Of a stretch of 64,000 bases of DNA, positions 12,126 to 23,676 are shown piece after piece. This DNA is from Spironucleus salmonicida (lineage: Eukaryota; Fornicata; Diplomonadida; Hexamitidae), in NCBI GenBank assembly GCA_000497125.2, contig CM035318.1:186001-250000 (forward strand), in the 5' to 3' direction. A model generated the notes under the pieces. It made no database searches. It was not told the DNA's origin and saw only the letters and a list, made by a program, of their open reading frames with translations. The translations under genes were made by a program, and so were the position numbers. Numbering within the stretch: the stretch's first letter is position 1; the number at the start of each line of letters is the position of its first letter.

Positions 12126-13826
12126 TCATTTATGCCCACCTAGTAAGGCAGCTATAATTAACGCTTGCTATTCTAAGGGCATACCTATATTTTACTGCTG
12201 ATCCGATCTTTACTATTGCTTAACCATGGTTTCAACGTCCCGTTAAGCCTTTTCTAAGTCGGTCAAAAAACTTTCAGGATACTTCGGCTAATGTTCCTCC
12301 TCATCGGGGAACAATTGAAACATCTTTGGATCATATACAAAATCAGGATCTAACTCAGGAATCGCTTCAGGAGGATTACTATCCAAAAATTATTAAAGTT
12401 CTGAATCTAGAGATGTTTCCGGCGATTCATATGCATCTAGAACGTCCTGATCTATTTCTGAGCTAAAGTCAGACAATAGATCGTCAGATTCAGAATTTTC
12501 TATATTTTTATTTTCTTATTTTTCTTGCTTCTTTCTAATCATCTCACGTACTTTTGGGTTAAAAATCTTTTTAATAAGCTCCTCAGATTCACGGGTTTAA
12601 GATTCCAGTTTTTCTTACTCATTCCGCGCTTCATCAGCTTTCTACTACTAATATTTTGCTCGTACTGCTTCATTTTCAGCAGTTTCTCGTTACAATTTCT
12701 CCTTTTAACGGTTTTAATTTTCGATAGTCCGTAATTAAAATTCCTGCATTTCTGCTAGGCTAGGAACATCCAAATGGGCTACTTTATTTGTTCTTAATTG
12801 ATTAATTTTACCTTAAAAGAGCTCTGTATTTGATTGGAAAAATTAGTGAAAATAGACGTAGACACGTAGCTCATCAGGACGTGAGTTTGGTACGATATTA
12901 TTTTCAATAAAGTCTAAGAAACGCTTTGAATCAAGTTTGTATTACTAAATTTGCCTTAGATCGCACGAAAAGCACTTATGACAGAACTCAAAATTGAAGT
13001 CGAAAAATACGGTTTTGCATTTTTTGCAAATCAGCTCATTAATAATTACGTCCTAATTGAAGATGCTGAACTAAACATCAGATTCAACCCATTTTAAAAC
13101 TTTTTCACTCCTTTGAGAGTATTCTAAAACTGGGTCGTTAGCTCCCTTTTTACACTGGAAGCAGCTTCCATCAAAGTCTGCGAAGCACTGAAAATGCGCC
13201 TTACAACCACAACCCATATTCCTCCATGCATCTCCGGAGACGAAAGGATCAGTGCAAAAAACACACTTATTGGGACTTTCAGCGTTACACAATTTGAGCA
13301 GCTGATGATGGCATAGCTGGCAGGCTCTGCAGTGCGCAAACTAGAATTTCGGGCCGCAGAGTGAACACAATTTGATTCGTTTGCCACACTTGCACGTGAA
13401 ATCGCCGGTTTCGCCGTCAAAAACAACGTTTTCAGCATCGGCTTCTGGCAGTTCGAGACCGCATGAGCAGAGATTTTGAGTGATATTAGGGGAGATTTTT
13501 CTGGTAAAGGTGACAAAATTTTATAGGTTTGGGGCTGCGTTTTCAAGGTAGGATGGCAGGTCGTCTGGTAGCGATAGAAAGGACGGGAAGTTGTTAAAAT
13601 CGTCAATATAAGTACGGATTGAAGCGATTTTTTACGTGTAGTTATCCAGAATACACTAGCTGGGGTTGAGAAGTTTTAATGGCATAAGTGGAATATGCTG
13701 CTTCTGAATGAAAGAGGATGCGAAATAATTTAAATCCTTCGGCGTTAAATGGCCAATTATTAGTTTTTCAAATGATGTAGAGATATTTTAAGGGTTTGTT
13801 ACGTAAAATGTCAACTCTAACGACAT
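12126..13826 (-). CDS. Unknown Cys-rich zinc-binding-like protein with coiled-coil tail
   Basis: 566 residues. The central part (about residues 125-280) has many CxC, CxxC and HxC pairs: NLCSCGL, FTCKCGKR, CSLCGPKF, HCRACQLCHH, KCVFCTD, GCGCKAHFQC, CFQCKK, then LICKKCKTVFF and FCHKCFSCD. This pattern predicts several zinc sites, like a RING or multi-ribbon protein, but I could not match it to a named domain. The next ~100 residues are a charged coiled coil and the C-terminus is acidic. An E3-type role is possible but unproven. Base composition is more GC-rich over the Cys-rich half. Confidence 0.75.
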
Positions 13827-13952
13827 TTTAAATATATGAACTATAATATATAATAGTGATAAATATATTTTAAATTAGTAGTGCAAAGATAAATGTGTAG
13901 TTATTACTTAGAACGAAGAGAGTTTATATAAAAAATCGTAAATAGTTAAGCA

Positions 13953-15317
13953 TCATTCGCGCCATACGGTTAAATTTTTATACTAGTCAATTTCTTTCTG
14001 GGAAAGTTTGTCTTTTCCCCAATTTTGAGTTTATCTTTACTTCATATCAAAAGGGTGATTCTTTATTCCAAATAACTCTTATACTGATGTCTTACATTAC
14101 GCTTAAAAGAATTTATCCGATTCAGTCGCATATGTAGCTAGAACACATCGTTCTAATATCTCACCTCTGGCCCAGTCAGCAACTGGAACTGGTTCACTAA
14201 CATTTTTGGGTTCTTTAGGTATTTTATACTCAGATTACTATGCAGCAGGAACTAAATCAAATACAGACTATTTATTTTCACTAGGTAAATCACATTAACT
14301 TTCTAATTCTGACTCAATGCTTGATTAACGTCGTGATGCTTCTTATATAGATTTTTACATAATATTTTATTCATTTTAATCTGTTAGTAAAGTGACAGAA
14401 GGAGCGCTACCATGAGCTTGGTCAATATTTTCATTAGCCTATATCTATGGAATCATGATGCATTAGCCCGTAAGGGTTGTATTATCTTAAAGTTCCGTTA
14501 GCAAAGATTAGGATAATTATCTAGAGTTATCAACCAAAAATTGCTATTTGGTATGATGTTCTATTACATCATTGTGAGCATTTTATATTTGCTCCCAGCA
14601 TTGTTTGCTAAATCTTTAATTGCTTAATCTTGTAGACTACACATCAGAATATTATTAAGTTATATTTTATATACTTTACTGTGTGCTATTAAGTTCCTAT
14701 TATAAGTTAATTAGTTCTTACTCTTTAATGGCTTTTTCTTTAGCAAAAGTTTACTCATATTCGAGTTTTTAATTGCGAATTTATTCAATTTCTCCAGATA
14801 GCTATTATTTATATCGAGCACCTGCCTATTAAAGATCTTATGTTACTTTTTATTACTAAATAATGAGTTAATTTTCATAATCTTTAAGTTATTTTGATCT
14901 ATCTTAAAGCTGCCTATCTAACTACTCTAATCTTTATTTTTCTTATTCAATAAGTTGGTATTATTGTTATGTTTTTCTTTCAGCTTCTTATGCTAAAAGT
15001 AATTTTTGCTATGTTTATGACTCTAAATTCTACTAAGCCTTTTAAATAACTTATTTTGGGTTCCTCATAGCATTAATTTTTTCCTTAAGAATTTATAGTG
15101 AATCATATTTCGTTTATCCATCTGAATAAAAACTCTTAGGATATTAAGCACCTCCCCAGCTGTCTTAAAGCTGCGGTAAAGAATTAGATTAATTGAGTAA
15201 TAACAAAACTTATTGTAAAGGAGTAGTAATTTAAGTAAACTACTGAAATAATGAATCTCTTGACTCTACATACCTTTGTGTTATTTTCTCGCCTACAGCA
15301 GCAAGATGTAATGGCAT
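13953..15317 (-). CDS. Long coiled-coil protein (454 aa), unknown
   Basis: The start MPLHLAAVGEKITQRYVESR follows an A/T-rich spacer shared with the divergent gene at 15381. Residues about 75-260 form a long Gln/Glu/Lys coiled coil with dozens of TAA/TAG-coded glutamines; the last ~120 residues are globular with a WARGEILERCVLATYATES segment. No named domain was recognised. A cytoskeletal or ciliary structural role is plausible but is only inference. Confidence 0.7.
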
Positions 15318-15344
15318 TTATGAAATTTTGTGATATTAATATGT

Positions 15345-15358
15345 TATATTATATAATA
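15345..15358. promoter_or_regulatory. A/T palindrome-rich block between divergent genes
   Basis: TATATTATATAATA lies 28 bp from the start of the minus-strand coiled-coil gene and 22 bp from the plus-strand start at 15381. The same kind of block recurs at most gene starts here, so I infer a bidirectional core promoter. Confidence 0.5.
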
Positions 15359-15380
15359 AAAATAAAAATAAATTTTTAAA

Positions 15381-15764
15381 ATGGATAATTAAAATAATTT
15401 AATAGATCCTACTTACTACAACACATTATCCTCATATTTTTCGCAATCAAATTAACAACTATCTTAATTCTATAAGAATTAAGAATTATATGCGAGGAGT
15501 TCCACAATTTTAGATTTAACACGTTTTTGCTAGTTTTGTCAATCTCCTGATATAATTTTTACAACCAGAATAATACCGAATCAAAAAAACAGTTAAAGAT
15601 CAGAATTTTAGATCATTTTATGTAAGTACTGTCATAGAACAAAAAAGTTAAAATTACGATAATTATAAGAATCATAACAAGATGAGCAAAAACTTTGCAT
15701 CTAGTAATAAATAGATCCTCGTAAATAAAAAATGTTAGAGTTGTTAAGAAAAGGGAAAAAATGA
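15381..15764 (+). CDS. Small CxxC/CxxC protein, possibly RNase P Rpr2/Rpp21-like
   Basis: 127 residues. STILDLTRFCQFCQSPDIIF and, about 25 residues on, ILCKYCHRTKKLK give two Cys pairs in the order and spacing of a zinc ribbon. A helix ending in Arg before the first pair and a basic stretch after the second fit the Rpr2/Rpp21/Snm1 family of RNase P/MRP subunits, and POP1 of the same complex is encoded at 33.1 kb. The match is weak and other zinc-ribbon families fit too. The stop is 2 bp from the stop of the convergent neighbour. Confidence 0.6.
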
Positions 15765-15766
15765 AT

Positions 15767-16372
15767 TCATTTTGATTTTTCACTCTATGACTATTATGGA
15801 TTTCTGAGATTGAAATAAATTCCTTTCAGAATAACGAAGATTATACACAAAATGTATAATACATACTATTTAATATATAAATATGTTATCGAACTAAAAA
15901 TAGAAGGAATAAATCCATTAAAGTTTAAATATTCCCATGCGTTAGCAGAATCCTGTATACATATCGGAGAGTTACTATTAAATGGTTGAGTTCTTGATAA
16001 CATACTAGCAATCAGATTTGGTACTAACAGTACAATTATGTATTTATTACCAACTTTTTATAATGATGTTTGAACAATAAAAAAGATCGATGAAATAACT
16101 GAAAATGGCAAGAATGCAGTGAGATAAATATGAGTTGAATTATCAATAAGAAACACAACCCAAGGACTCAATACAAATGGTAAGAATACAAAATATCTGT
16201 AAAATTTAGGGGATGAAAATAGGCAATATGAGATTGGAAAGATAAAAGACATAAAAATATCTGAAAATAGATTTAACTTAGATATTAATGGCCCAATTTT
16301 ATCTATGAGTTACTATATAATAATTTATTGGTTTGAAAGAATAATGCCTTCAAAATCCGAATCTATTATCAT
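15767..16372 (-). CDS. Multi-pass membrane protein, unknown (201 aa)
   Basis: About five hydrophobic segments predicted: near residues 38-53, 62-77, 80-104, 110-125 and 160-185. Polar ends include a Gln/Ser/Lys tail (QQSQSEKSK). The pattern resembles small ER multi-pass proteins, but no signature was recognised. The start ATG follows an A/T-rich spacer shared with the divergent gene at 16486. Confidence 0.65.
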
Positions 16373-16485
16373 TTTAGAGGTTAGATATAAATTAATTATT
16401 TAAATTATATTATAATTACAAAAACTAAATTATTATTATAAAACATATCTAGTAAATAAGTGAAATCGTAATCTTATTAAAGGAA

Positions 16486-16920
16486 ATGAACTATCATGCA
16501 TTAAATAGCATAAAACCAAAAGTGTTAATAAACAGACCTTTTCCATAGATGTCATTAAGATGGAATCAGCTTAACAATGATAATGCCGAAATTATCCGCG
16601 AAAAAGTTGTCCTGCCATATGAATAACATACTTAGCATATTAAAGAGACGCTTTAATCCGGAGATAACCATGAATAGGCATTTACAAACTAAGAGCTGAA
16701 AGACTTGAAGCTTAAAACCTCATACGTGCACTATGATCACAACTGGGATCATATCAAAGATATGGAACTTTAAATTTAGGCTACACAGGAATAATTGGAT
16801 AAATTGGCATTATCTAATTCGATAAGAAGAACTAACTTTTAAAAGAAAAGAGAAAGCAGCGATGCTGTAGAATTACTACTAAAAAGTTAATAAATTGTTT
16901 TTGGTCTATAAAAGAAGTGA
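16486..16920 (+). CDS. SPF27/BCAS2-like splicing factor (candidate)
   Basis: 144 residues, mostly helical. The segment HNWDHIKDMELQIQATQEQL, followed about ten residues later by RRTNFQ and then a helix ending in Gln-rich sequence, follows the layout of the SPF27 C-terminal domain, where an Asn/Trp-type helix precedes a NxxRKxxQ-like motif. SPF27 is a core member of the Prp19 complex of the spliceosome. The protein is shorter than SPF27 (about 225). Assignment is tentative. Confidence 0.6.
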
Positions 16921-16957
16921 TAATTTATATATTTTTAATTATTTGTTTTCCGGAAGA

Positions 16958-17455
16958 ATGACAGTAAAAATTTAATCAATTAAACCTCAATTTTTAATAA
17001 CGAAACCTTACCCTATAAAAAGCGAAAAGTATCCTGCATTAAGTAATAGATACAACACACGAGCAGCTAAAGCAACCATTGAATCTCCGATCGAATTACA
17101 AACACGAAGAATCATTGAAAACGTCAACCCAACGTCAAGGTCTCCATCCAATTATACTAAAATACGTGCAATATAATATTTATCATAAGCGATTGATCAA
17201 TCAATGTTAGGAAAAACGTATAATACAAACGCAACAAGATAAACTGTTAATTATAATCCTAAAATAGAATAAATTGAAGATAATATTAAGAATTTAGAGA
17301 ATTAATTGGATTTTGTAAGCATACACAGAGAAAAAATTTGTTCTAATTTATCTCGTACGTACTCACCATTAAAACAATCCTAACCATTGCGATAAATTAA
17401 AGACTTGACCTAAGTAAAAATTTTGGTATGGAATTATGAAAAACACTTTTAGTGA
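16958..17455 (+). CDS. Unknown basic protein (165 aa)
   Basis: Not recognised. It starts MTVKIQSIKPQFLITKPYPI and contains a disordered Ser/Arg/Thr-rich middle and a short coiled coil (KIEQIEDNIKNLENQLDFV) around residues 103-121. It ends 13 bp before the convergent DWNN gene; the stop reads TAG-TGA. The upstream gene ends 37 bp before, so the two plus-strand genes are packed head to tail. Confidence 0.6.
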
Positions 17456-17468
17456 TTATGGATAATTA

Positions 17469-18161
17469 TCATTTTCTAGATTTTTTAGCTTTATCTTCCC
17501 TGTAGCACTTACCAGAGTCAAACCACTATCCACAAATATCAGTTTTACTATACAGCTTATCACAGAGATCCTTAGCATCTAAAACACGCTAGTCGCTACT
17601 ACTACTACTCTCGTCATCAATTTCATCATCCCTAATTTTTTTCTTCTACTTTCCACCTCTGGTACTCCTAGTATTGTGCATATGCTATATATTCTCTTAT
17701 TATTAAAATTATCTTTCGTCAATCAAATGCCGTTACTTCATCTCTTCAATAAATTTTTAAAAGTCAGTTTCTGTATTTGCTTTAATAATTTCCTTAATTT
17801 CCTCAATATCAACACCTAAGGCAGCAGCTTCCTCACTAGATAGACCTGTTTCTGCGTTTTCCCAAGCTCTAATAATTTTTTATAGAATATCCACATGATG
17901 AGCAGAAGGGACACGGAAAATAACTAAAGTTTAATTTATATCTATATCTGTATCAAATCTTAATCTTTAAGTTTCCATGCCTTCAAGGGCAAACTCCAAC
18001 ACGGCTCTAGCATTAGGTGCAAACGCATGCTTGGCAATGATAAATTAGTGTAAAAATGCTAACTTTATAGAATGTCCCATTGGAATTTTAATTTCAAATG
18101 TTGAAGATCTATCAAAAGCAAATTTGTAATAAATTTTATGGTCTTAGTTGACCTAGTGCAT
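17469..18161 (-). CDS. DWNN-domain (ubiquitin-like) protein, RBBP6/Mpe1-related
   Basis: 230 residues. The first ~80 fit the ubiquitin-like DWNN fold: IYYKFAFDRSSTFEIKI, a central helix, then TLVIFRVP, which matches the domain's ending (valine-rich strand followed by Arg-x-Pro). DWNN proteins act in mRNA 3'-end processing (Mpe1/RBBP6). The usual CCHC zinc knuckle and RING are not seen; instead there are an acidic helix, a Ser run and a short Cys-containing tail (DICGQWFDSGKCYRED). A TGA just upstream in frame fixes the start. Confidence 0.6.
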
Positions 18162-18185
18162 GATTGGAAGGGGAATTCAATAAAC

Positions 18186-18205
18186 TATTATTATATAATA
18201 TTAAT
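18186..18205. promoter_or_regulatory. A/T palindrome-rich block upstream of DWNN gene
   Basis: TATTATTATATAATATTAAT lies 25 bp upstream of the minus-strand start at 18161. It contains the perfect palindrome TATTATATAATA and is inferred to be part of the core promoter. Confidence 0.45.
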
Positions 18206-18345
18206 AAAATAGTTATAAAATTTAAAGATAAAAAAGTGAGTTCTTAATTATCGTATTTTAAAGTTGTGTTACTGACAAAGCAGAATTAAGAAGATTTAGG
18301 TTAAAAAATTAACAATAATAATATTCTAAGTTTAAAAATAAGATA

Positions 18346-18783
18346 TCACAAAGATTTCTTATACCCGACAATACCTTGATAAATTTCTTTCAATCCATCA
18401 AAAATAGCTGTATTATTATTTGAAAAATCAATATCGTTTAGATTTAAAGAAATCTATGCTGATTTATAAACTTCTTAGAAAACTTTCAGATTCAATTCTT
18501 ATTATTTCTATAAATGCTCAATCATAAGTTCTTACTCTTTAATTAAATTCTATGCATCTTCATCATCTTCCATTTGATACTCGACCTCAACTCTTGATTC
18601 AATTTTATTGATCTCTTCCTCTTTATCTAGTAAATAATCTATTTTAAACTATTACTAAGATTCAATTTCATTATATTTAGATATTAACTTTTATTCTAGC
18701 TCAGTAGCTGGATTGAGAGATTCTAAATATTCTAATCGCCTTAACATTTCAGGAACCTCTATACACTTTCTAGGTCTTGGCAT
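18346..18783 (-). CDS. Unknown coiled-coil protein (145 aa)
   Basis: Starts MPRPRKCIEVPEMLRRLEYL; the rest is an acidic coiled coil with a globular end (IFDGLKEIYQGIVGYKKSL). No family was recognised. It shares a 145-bp divergent spacer with the casein kinase gene. The 184 bp between its stop and the DWNN gene hold only A/T-rich sequence. Confidence 0.6.
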
Positions 18784-18928
18784 TTGTAAGTACGAAAATT
18801 AGAATTATTATATATATTTTATTTTATTTCTATGATATTTGAAAACAAATCCATATAAAAAGATTATGATTAAATATTATTTATTATATTGTTTTTCTTT
18901 CCATTTCATTCCTTTTTAAAAGTTCAGA

Positions 18929-20062
18929 ATGGCGGATTTACGAATTGCAGGAAAATATTAGCTACAAACTCGTATAGGCCATGGAGCATTTGGTGAAATC
19001 TACAGAGGTATAGCTTTAGCAACTAATGAACCAATAGCTGTTAAACTTGAACCGGCAGATGCGAAGCCTCCTCAACTTTTATATGAATCAAAGATGTACA
19101 AACTACTTATGGGTGGTGTCGGGATCCCATATATTTATTATTTTGCTTAAGAAGGCGAATACAATGTTTTAGTAATGGATCTACTAGGTCCTTCACTTGA
19201 AGACCTATTTTCTCTTTGTAAGAGATAATTCAGCCTTAAGACTACTTTGATGCTAGCTGATTAAATGGTTACTAGAATAGAATATCTTCATTTAAAAACG
19301 TTTATGCACAGAGATTAAAAACCTGATAATTATTGTATTGGAAGAGGAAGAAGAAAATCAACTGTTTATTTGATTGATTATGGTCTTTCTAAGAGATATT
19401 TAGTCGGAGGCAACCATATACCTTACAGAGAACACAAAGCTTTAACTGGTACTGCGCGTTATTGTTCTATTAATACACATCTTGGTATTGAACAGTCTCG
19501 TCGTGATGATTTAGAATCATTGGGTTATATTTTTGTTTATTTCCTCCGTGGCTCTTTACCTTGGTAAGGCCTCCGTGCTTAAACTAAAAAGCAAAAATAT
19601 GAAAAAATACTTGAAAAAAAGCTAGGATGTCCTATAGAATAATTATGCCGTGGTTATCCATCTGAATTTTCAGCGTTTTTGCATTACTGCCGTTCATTAC
19701 GATTTGACGATCGTCCAGATTATGCTTATCTCAGAAAACTTTTCCGCGAATTATTTGTGCGCGAAGGCTTTGTTTACGATTATGTGTTTGACTGGAATGT
19801 AGCAGGTTATGATACTGATACATATCACGAAACTAAGTAGAAAGAGTAAGGGCCTAAGTCAGATAATGATGATGAAGGCGGTGCTGAGGGAGGTTCTGTT
19901 CATGCTTCAGATAAAGGCAATGGAGAGGAAAAGAAAGCTGAAAAGGCTGAAAAATCTGTCACTAGATCAAGACGTGGCTCTGAGTATATCCGTACATAAG
20001 AAAGATAGAAAGAAGCTGACATTAGAAAATAAACTAAATTTGGTGGAACGTTCCATTTCTGA
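18929..20062 (+). CDS. Casein kinase 1 family Ser/Thr kinase
   Basis: 377 residues. Motifs in order: [11 protein letters not shown] glycine loop, IAVKLEP lysine, [24 protein letters not shown] with catalytic Asp near 129, and IDYGLSKRY (DYG in place of DFG, as in many CK1), then [22 protein letters not shown] and [16 protein letters not shown], hallmarks of CK1. The catalytic Lys, HRD and activation-loop residues are kept, so it should be active. The tail after ~290 is charged and disordered. A paralogue lies on the other strand at 23836-24849. Confidence 0.95.
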
Positions 20063-20191
20063 GTTATACTTTTTATAACATAATAATATTATTAATATTT
20101 CATTTCATTTTTATTAATGTATCATATTTAAGCCACATCTTTAACACTAGAGTAAATAGTTGACCTCTGCTATCTTATACACCCTTCTTTC

Positions 20192-20680
20192 ATGAACGAA
20201 TAATTATGTAGTAGATGCAGAATGCCTCAAAAGCTGCTGATGGAAGTATCACCAAATGCTCAAGTTTTCTAATATCACTGCAAATGTGGTATCGCTCCAG
20301 CAGCAGAAACATACATATTTAATCAAGCATTTTCAGCAGCACCATTCGAAATTGTGCCAATTTTTGTTAAAACAGCACAAATGGGATAGGCAGTTGGCTG
20401 TGCATTCTACGCACCACTTACATATGAGTCTGGGAAAATGTGCATTTTGAACAAAGGGTTCGACCGGTCAGTTACTGAATTCCGAACCGAACTGATGTAT
20501 AAAATGGGTTCCAGAGGTACCGTTGCGATTTTCTGCGATACAAGTATTTTCGAGTGGTTCGCAGATCTGATTTGCGTAAAAGTTGAAAATGGAGATTAGG
20601 CCTATAAGGACTCTATTGAAAAAGTTGAGGTTATTGCCGAGAATGCTAGCTATTTGAGTCGCGTTTAGGGGTGGGCATGA
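20192..20680 (+). CDS. Unknown zinc-ribbon-like protein (162 aa)
   Basis: Starts MNEQLCSRCRMPQKLLMEVS; CSRC and a later HCKCG form a likely four-Cys zinc ribbon at residues 6-35. The following part is an alpha/beta region (FEIVPIFVKTAQMGQAVGCA) of unknown kind. Upstream of this ATG the sequence becomes A/T-rich. No named family was recognised. Codon use is more GC-rich than that of the flanking genes. Confidence 0.65.
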
Positions 20681-20740
20681 TACTAGTGATTAATTAGAAT
20701 ACTTGTTGTGAGAAATAAAAAAGTAGTATATAGTTATTAT

Positions 20741-21355
20741 ATGAAATATATTGAACTAGTTAAAATGCTCTAAGCCTTAGCAATTTCTGTCATGGTTAAT
20801 GGTTATAAATGTTTTTATGCTACTGTTCCTTAAACAGATATATTAGTGTTTAAATATAATACTACTGATATTTCTGATGATCGTAGAGGGAATATTGAGA
20901 TTCATTTTAACTATACAATTCATGACTCAGTTGGCACAGCTTTGAAAAGTGGAATTATAACTGGTATTGGCAAAGAAGAACTATCTGTTTCAAATGGTTA
21001 GTATTCGGTATGTTTAGATGTTCATATACCAGAAAATACAAAATATTCATCAAAATAACATTCTAGGGTGATCAGGCGTTTAGATATTGTATTTAGTGGT
21101 TCTAATGATATTGATTAATCTGCTGACACAACAGAAAATGATATTGGTAAGGCTGATTATTTAGTCAGAAAATCTAAAGCTATTGGCAGTCAATAGTCTG
21201 GTTCAGAATATAGAAGAGTAAGAATTGAAAAAGCCGGAAAACATTTAAAGGTTTAAAGCAAAATAGCCACAATGTTCACATGTGTTGTTTACATTGTTTT
21301 GACAATTTTATCGTCTAAATTTATTAAAAATTATTTAAAGTCAAAACGCATCTGA
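20741..21355 (+). CDS. p24/TMED family cargo receptor (GOLD domain)
   Basis: 204 residues with the p24 architecture: an N-terminal hydrophobic signal sequence (about 1-22), a beta-rich lumenal GOLD domain with a Cys pair, a helical stalk, one transmembrane segment near 172-190 (TCVVYIVLTILSSKF) and a short cytosolic tail ending KSKRI. The tail fits a KxKxx COPI retrieval signal. p24 proteins cycle between ER and Golgi in COPI/COPII vesicles. Sequence identity to named members is low, so the subfamily is unclear. Confidence 0.7.
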
Positions 21356-21402
21356 TAATATTATTTTATTTTATATACTATTGATAACTATATATTTTAA
21401 AA

Positions 21403-22812
21403 ATGCCGCCAAAAGCTGATAACTCCAAGGCTAAGAAAAAAACACCAGAACCAGAATATAGAGATGATAAAGGTAACCCTATTCCGTTTGAAGATTACAT
21501 TCAACTACTTAAAAGGAAATATATGGCATTTTGCAAAAACGCTAATGTTAATGGATACAATATTCTATTAGAGAAAATCAAAAACTCAATAGATTCAGAT
21601 GATAAAACTCTAGTTGGTGTACCATTTACTACACTTACTATTGGTGGAAACGTTACTCCAGCTCAAATACCTCCAACTATGGCCTTTATTGAGCTATACA
21701 ATAAGCTCACTCGAGTGTCGTTTTCTGGTGTTTGTTTAACTGATGAAGCAATGTAGTCTATTGGAAAATGTATTTCAATCACTAAAACGATTAGATATAT
21801 GCAGTTTATAGACTGCAAAATATCTGCAAATGGTATGAAAGAATTCTTTAATACCGTACCCCTTTCTGGATTGTAGTCATTCTCAATTGAGGGAAATGAG
21901 ATGTCTTCGGAGTCTATTATCGGCCTTGGATTAATGGTAGAAAAGTATATTTAAATGTGTAGGTAAACTGCATAGGCTGCTATTGAGGAAGCTGCTGCTA
22001 AACACTAAGAAGAATTAGAGAAAATCGAGAGAGAAAATGCAGCTAAAAAATCAAAAAAGAAACCTAAAGTTTGGAAGGCCAAAAAAGGTGAAATCATAAT
22101 TTTTGATAAAACCGTTGATGATATTTTCTATAGTTACTTCAATCTTAGAAGCATTTCAATGATATCTTGCGGATTAAACCCTTTGCATGCACCAGCAATA
22201 GGTGTTTTTGTTGAAAAAGTTGCTCCATTTTTATCATAAATTATTTTTAGAAATTAAGAATTTGGTGCAATTGGCATAGGAGAAGTGGGGTCAGGATTAC
22301 TACGAGCTAGTTAAAAACTGAGTCAGTAAATGAAAACGAAAGCTGATTAGTAGCACCCTAACGAACGTGAAACCTACACTGGAAATCAGCTTTTACTACT
22401 AGAAGAAATGGAGTTTAAACAGTGTTGTATTTAGGAAGACTAGAGAAATGCATATGCTAGGTTTAATGAAGGAATTTTATAATGTGGGAGGCTTAAAACT
22501 ATCGTCCTAACTGACAATGTTCTAGAGGAGTAAATCAACTGGATTATTCCATGTTTGATAATGCAAAAATCATTGATTAAAGCAGTTTTACCAGAGAAAT
22601 GCAACTCATTGATGGTTAAGGATCTGAGTGTTAAATTAAGGGAGCACCGGAAGGCGTAAGATGACTGGACGAAACTCGCGAAGAAAATGGCAAAGGAAGC
22701 CAAAAAGGCAGCGAAACTAGCCAAAAAGAACAAGGTACCAGTTCAGCCAGTAGTTGCTGAGGCGCCTTCTGAGAGTACAGGGTCGAAACCCGCGACTGCT
22801 ACTGTAGAGTGA
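21403..22812 (+). CDS. Leucine-rich-repeat-like protein with charged coiled-coil regions
   Basis: 469 residues. Irregular LRR-like units appear (RYMQFIDCKISANGMKEFF; LQSFSIEGNEMSSESIIGLG), interrupted by a Lys/Glu helix (residues ~195-225), and the C-terminus is Lys/Ala-rich (AKKMAKEAKKAAKLAKKNK). The combination is common in axonemal LRR proteins, but no specific orthologue was recognised. The stop is GAG-TGA-AC (AGTGAAC), and the gene converges with the NAD synthetase gene, 9 bp between stops. Confidence 0.7.
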
Positions 22813-22821
22813 ACGAATCTC

Positions 22822-23676
22822 TCACTTTATGTTTAGAGGAAATACTGCCTTGTGCTTGTTTCTTTCGTGAATTTCGAAAAGTCTAATCTTAAACTCTTTG
22901 AAGTCGGAAAGTTCATATGCAGAGAGTGTTTTTTCGTAGAGATCTAATTCATTCGTCCTCACCAGTTCAGTTATTAATTCAACATGATCATAGCTCCACC
23001 CAATTTCATTTTCATCAGTTTAACCTGCCCAGAGATCTGCTGATGGAACTGCTTCTACTAGCTATTTTGCTAGTCCTAAAAATCTACCAACCTCGTATAC
23101 TTCGCTTTTGTGTAAATCATGTATGAGTTGAACATCACTAACACCATCACCTGCCTTACTAAAGTAATAAAGAAAACCGTCTTCGTCATAATTACCTGTA
23201 CCTACAACACAACCATTGGTCATCTGTGCAACATAGAATGCAACTGGAGTTCTCATATAGCTGCGTAAATTTCCACGTGCAAAGTCACTGGAATTCATAT
23301 CTAACGCAGTATCAACTTTCTTAAATAATGAATCAAAAATTTCTGTCTGATCTACTGTAATCAGGTCACCAAAATCTTTTAGAAGTAATGCACGATCCTG
23401 GATTTAAGCAGTAGAGTGAATTGGTTAAAGGACACCTAACACTCGCTAAATCGGGGAATTTGGTTAATGTTAAGCATAATTTGCTAATGCAAAGGTTACT
23501 GAAGAGTCGATGCCGCCTGAAACTGATACAACAACAGTTTTCAAGGGTGTTGTAGCTAAATAGTTATTAAACTGAATGCAACGGGAATTAACCCACTATT
23601 CGGCATTAAAATTCCTATTTTTCCGTAACAGGTTAAGTTTATCTTGGAAAACCGGTGATAGTTTAGTTTTGTACAT
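22822..23676 (-). CDS. nadE: NAD+ synthetase, single-domain bacterial type
   Basis: 284 residues. The ATP-pyrophosphatase P-loop is SGGIDSS (residues 53-59); TGNYDEDGFLYYFSKAGDG and LWAGQTDENEIGWSY are conserved NadE motifs for adenylate and Mg binding. The enzyme converts nicotinic acid adenine dinucleotide to NAD+ with ATP. There is no N-terminal glutaminase (nitrilase) domain, unlike the two-domain enzyme of most eukaryotes, so it should use ammonia directly. This architecture suggests bacterial ancestry by lateral transfer. TAA/TAG are used for Gln inside the gene, so it is native to this genome, not contamination. Confidence 0.94.
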
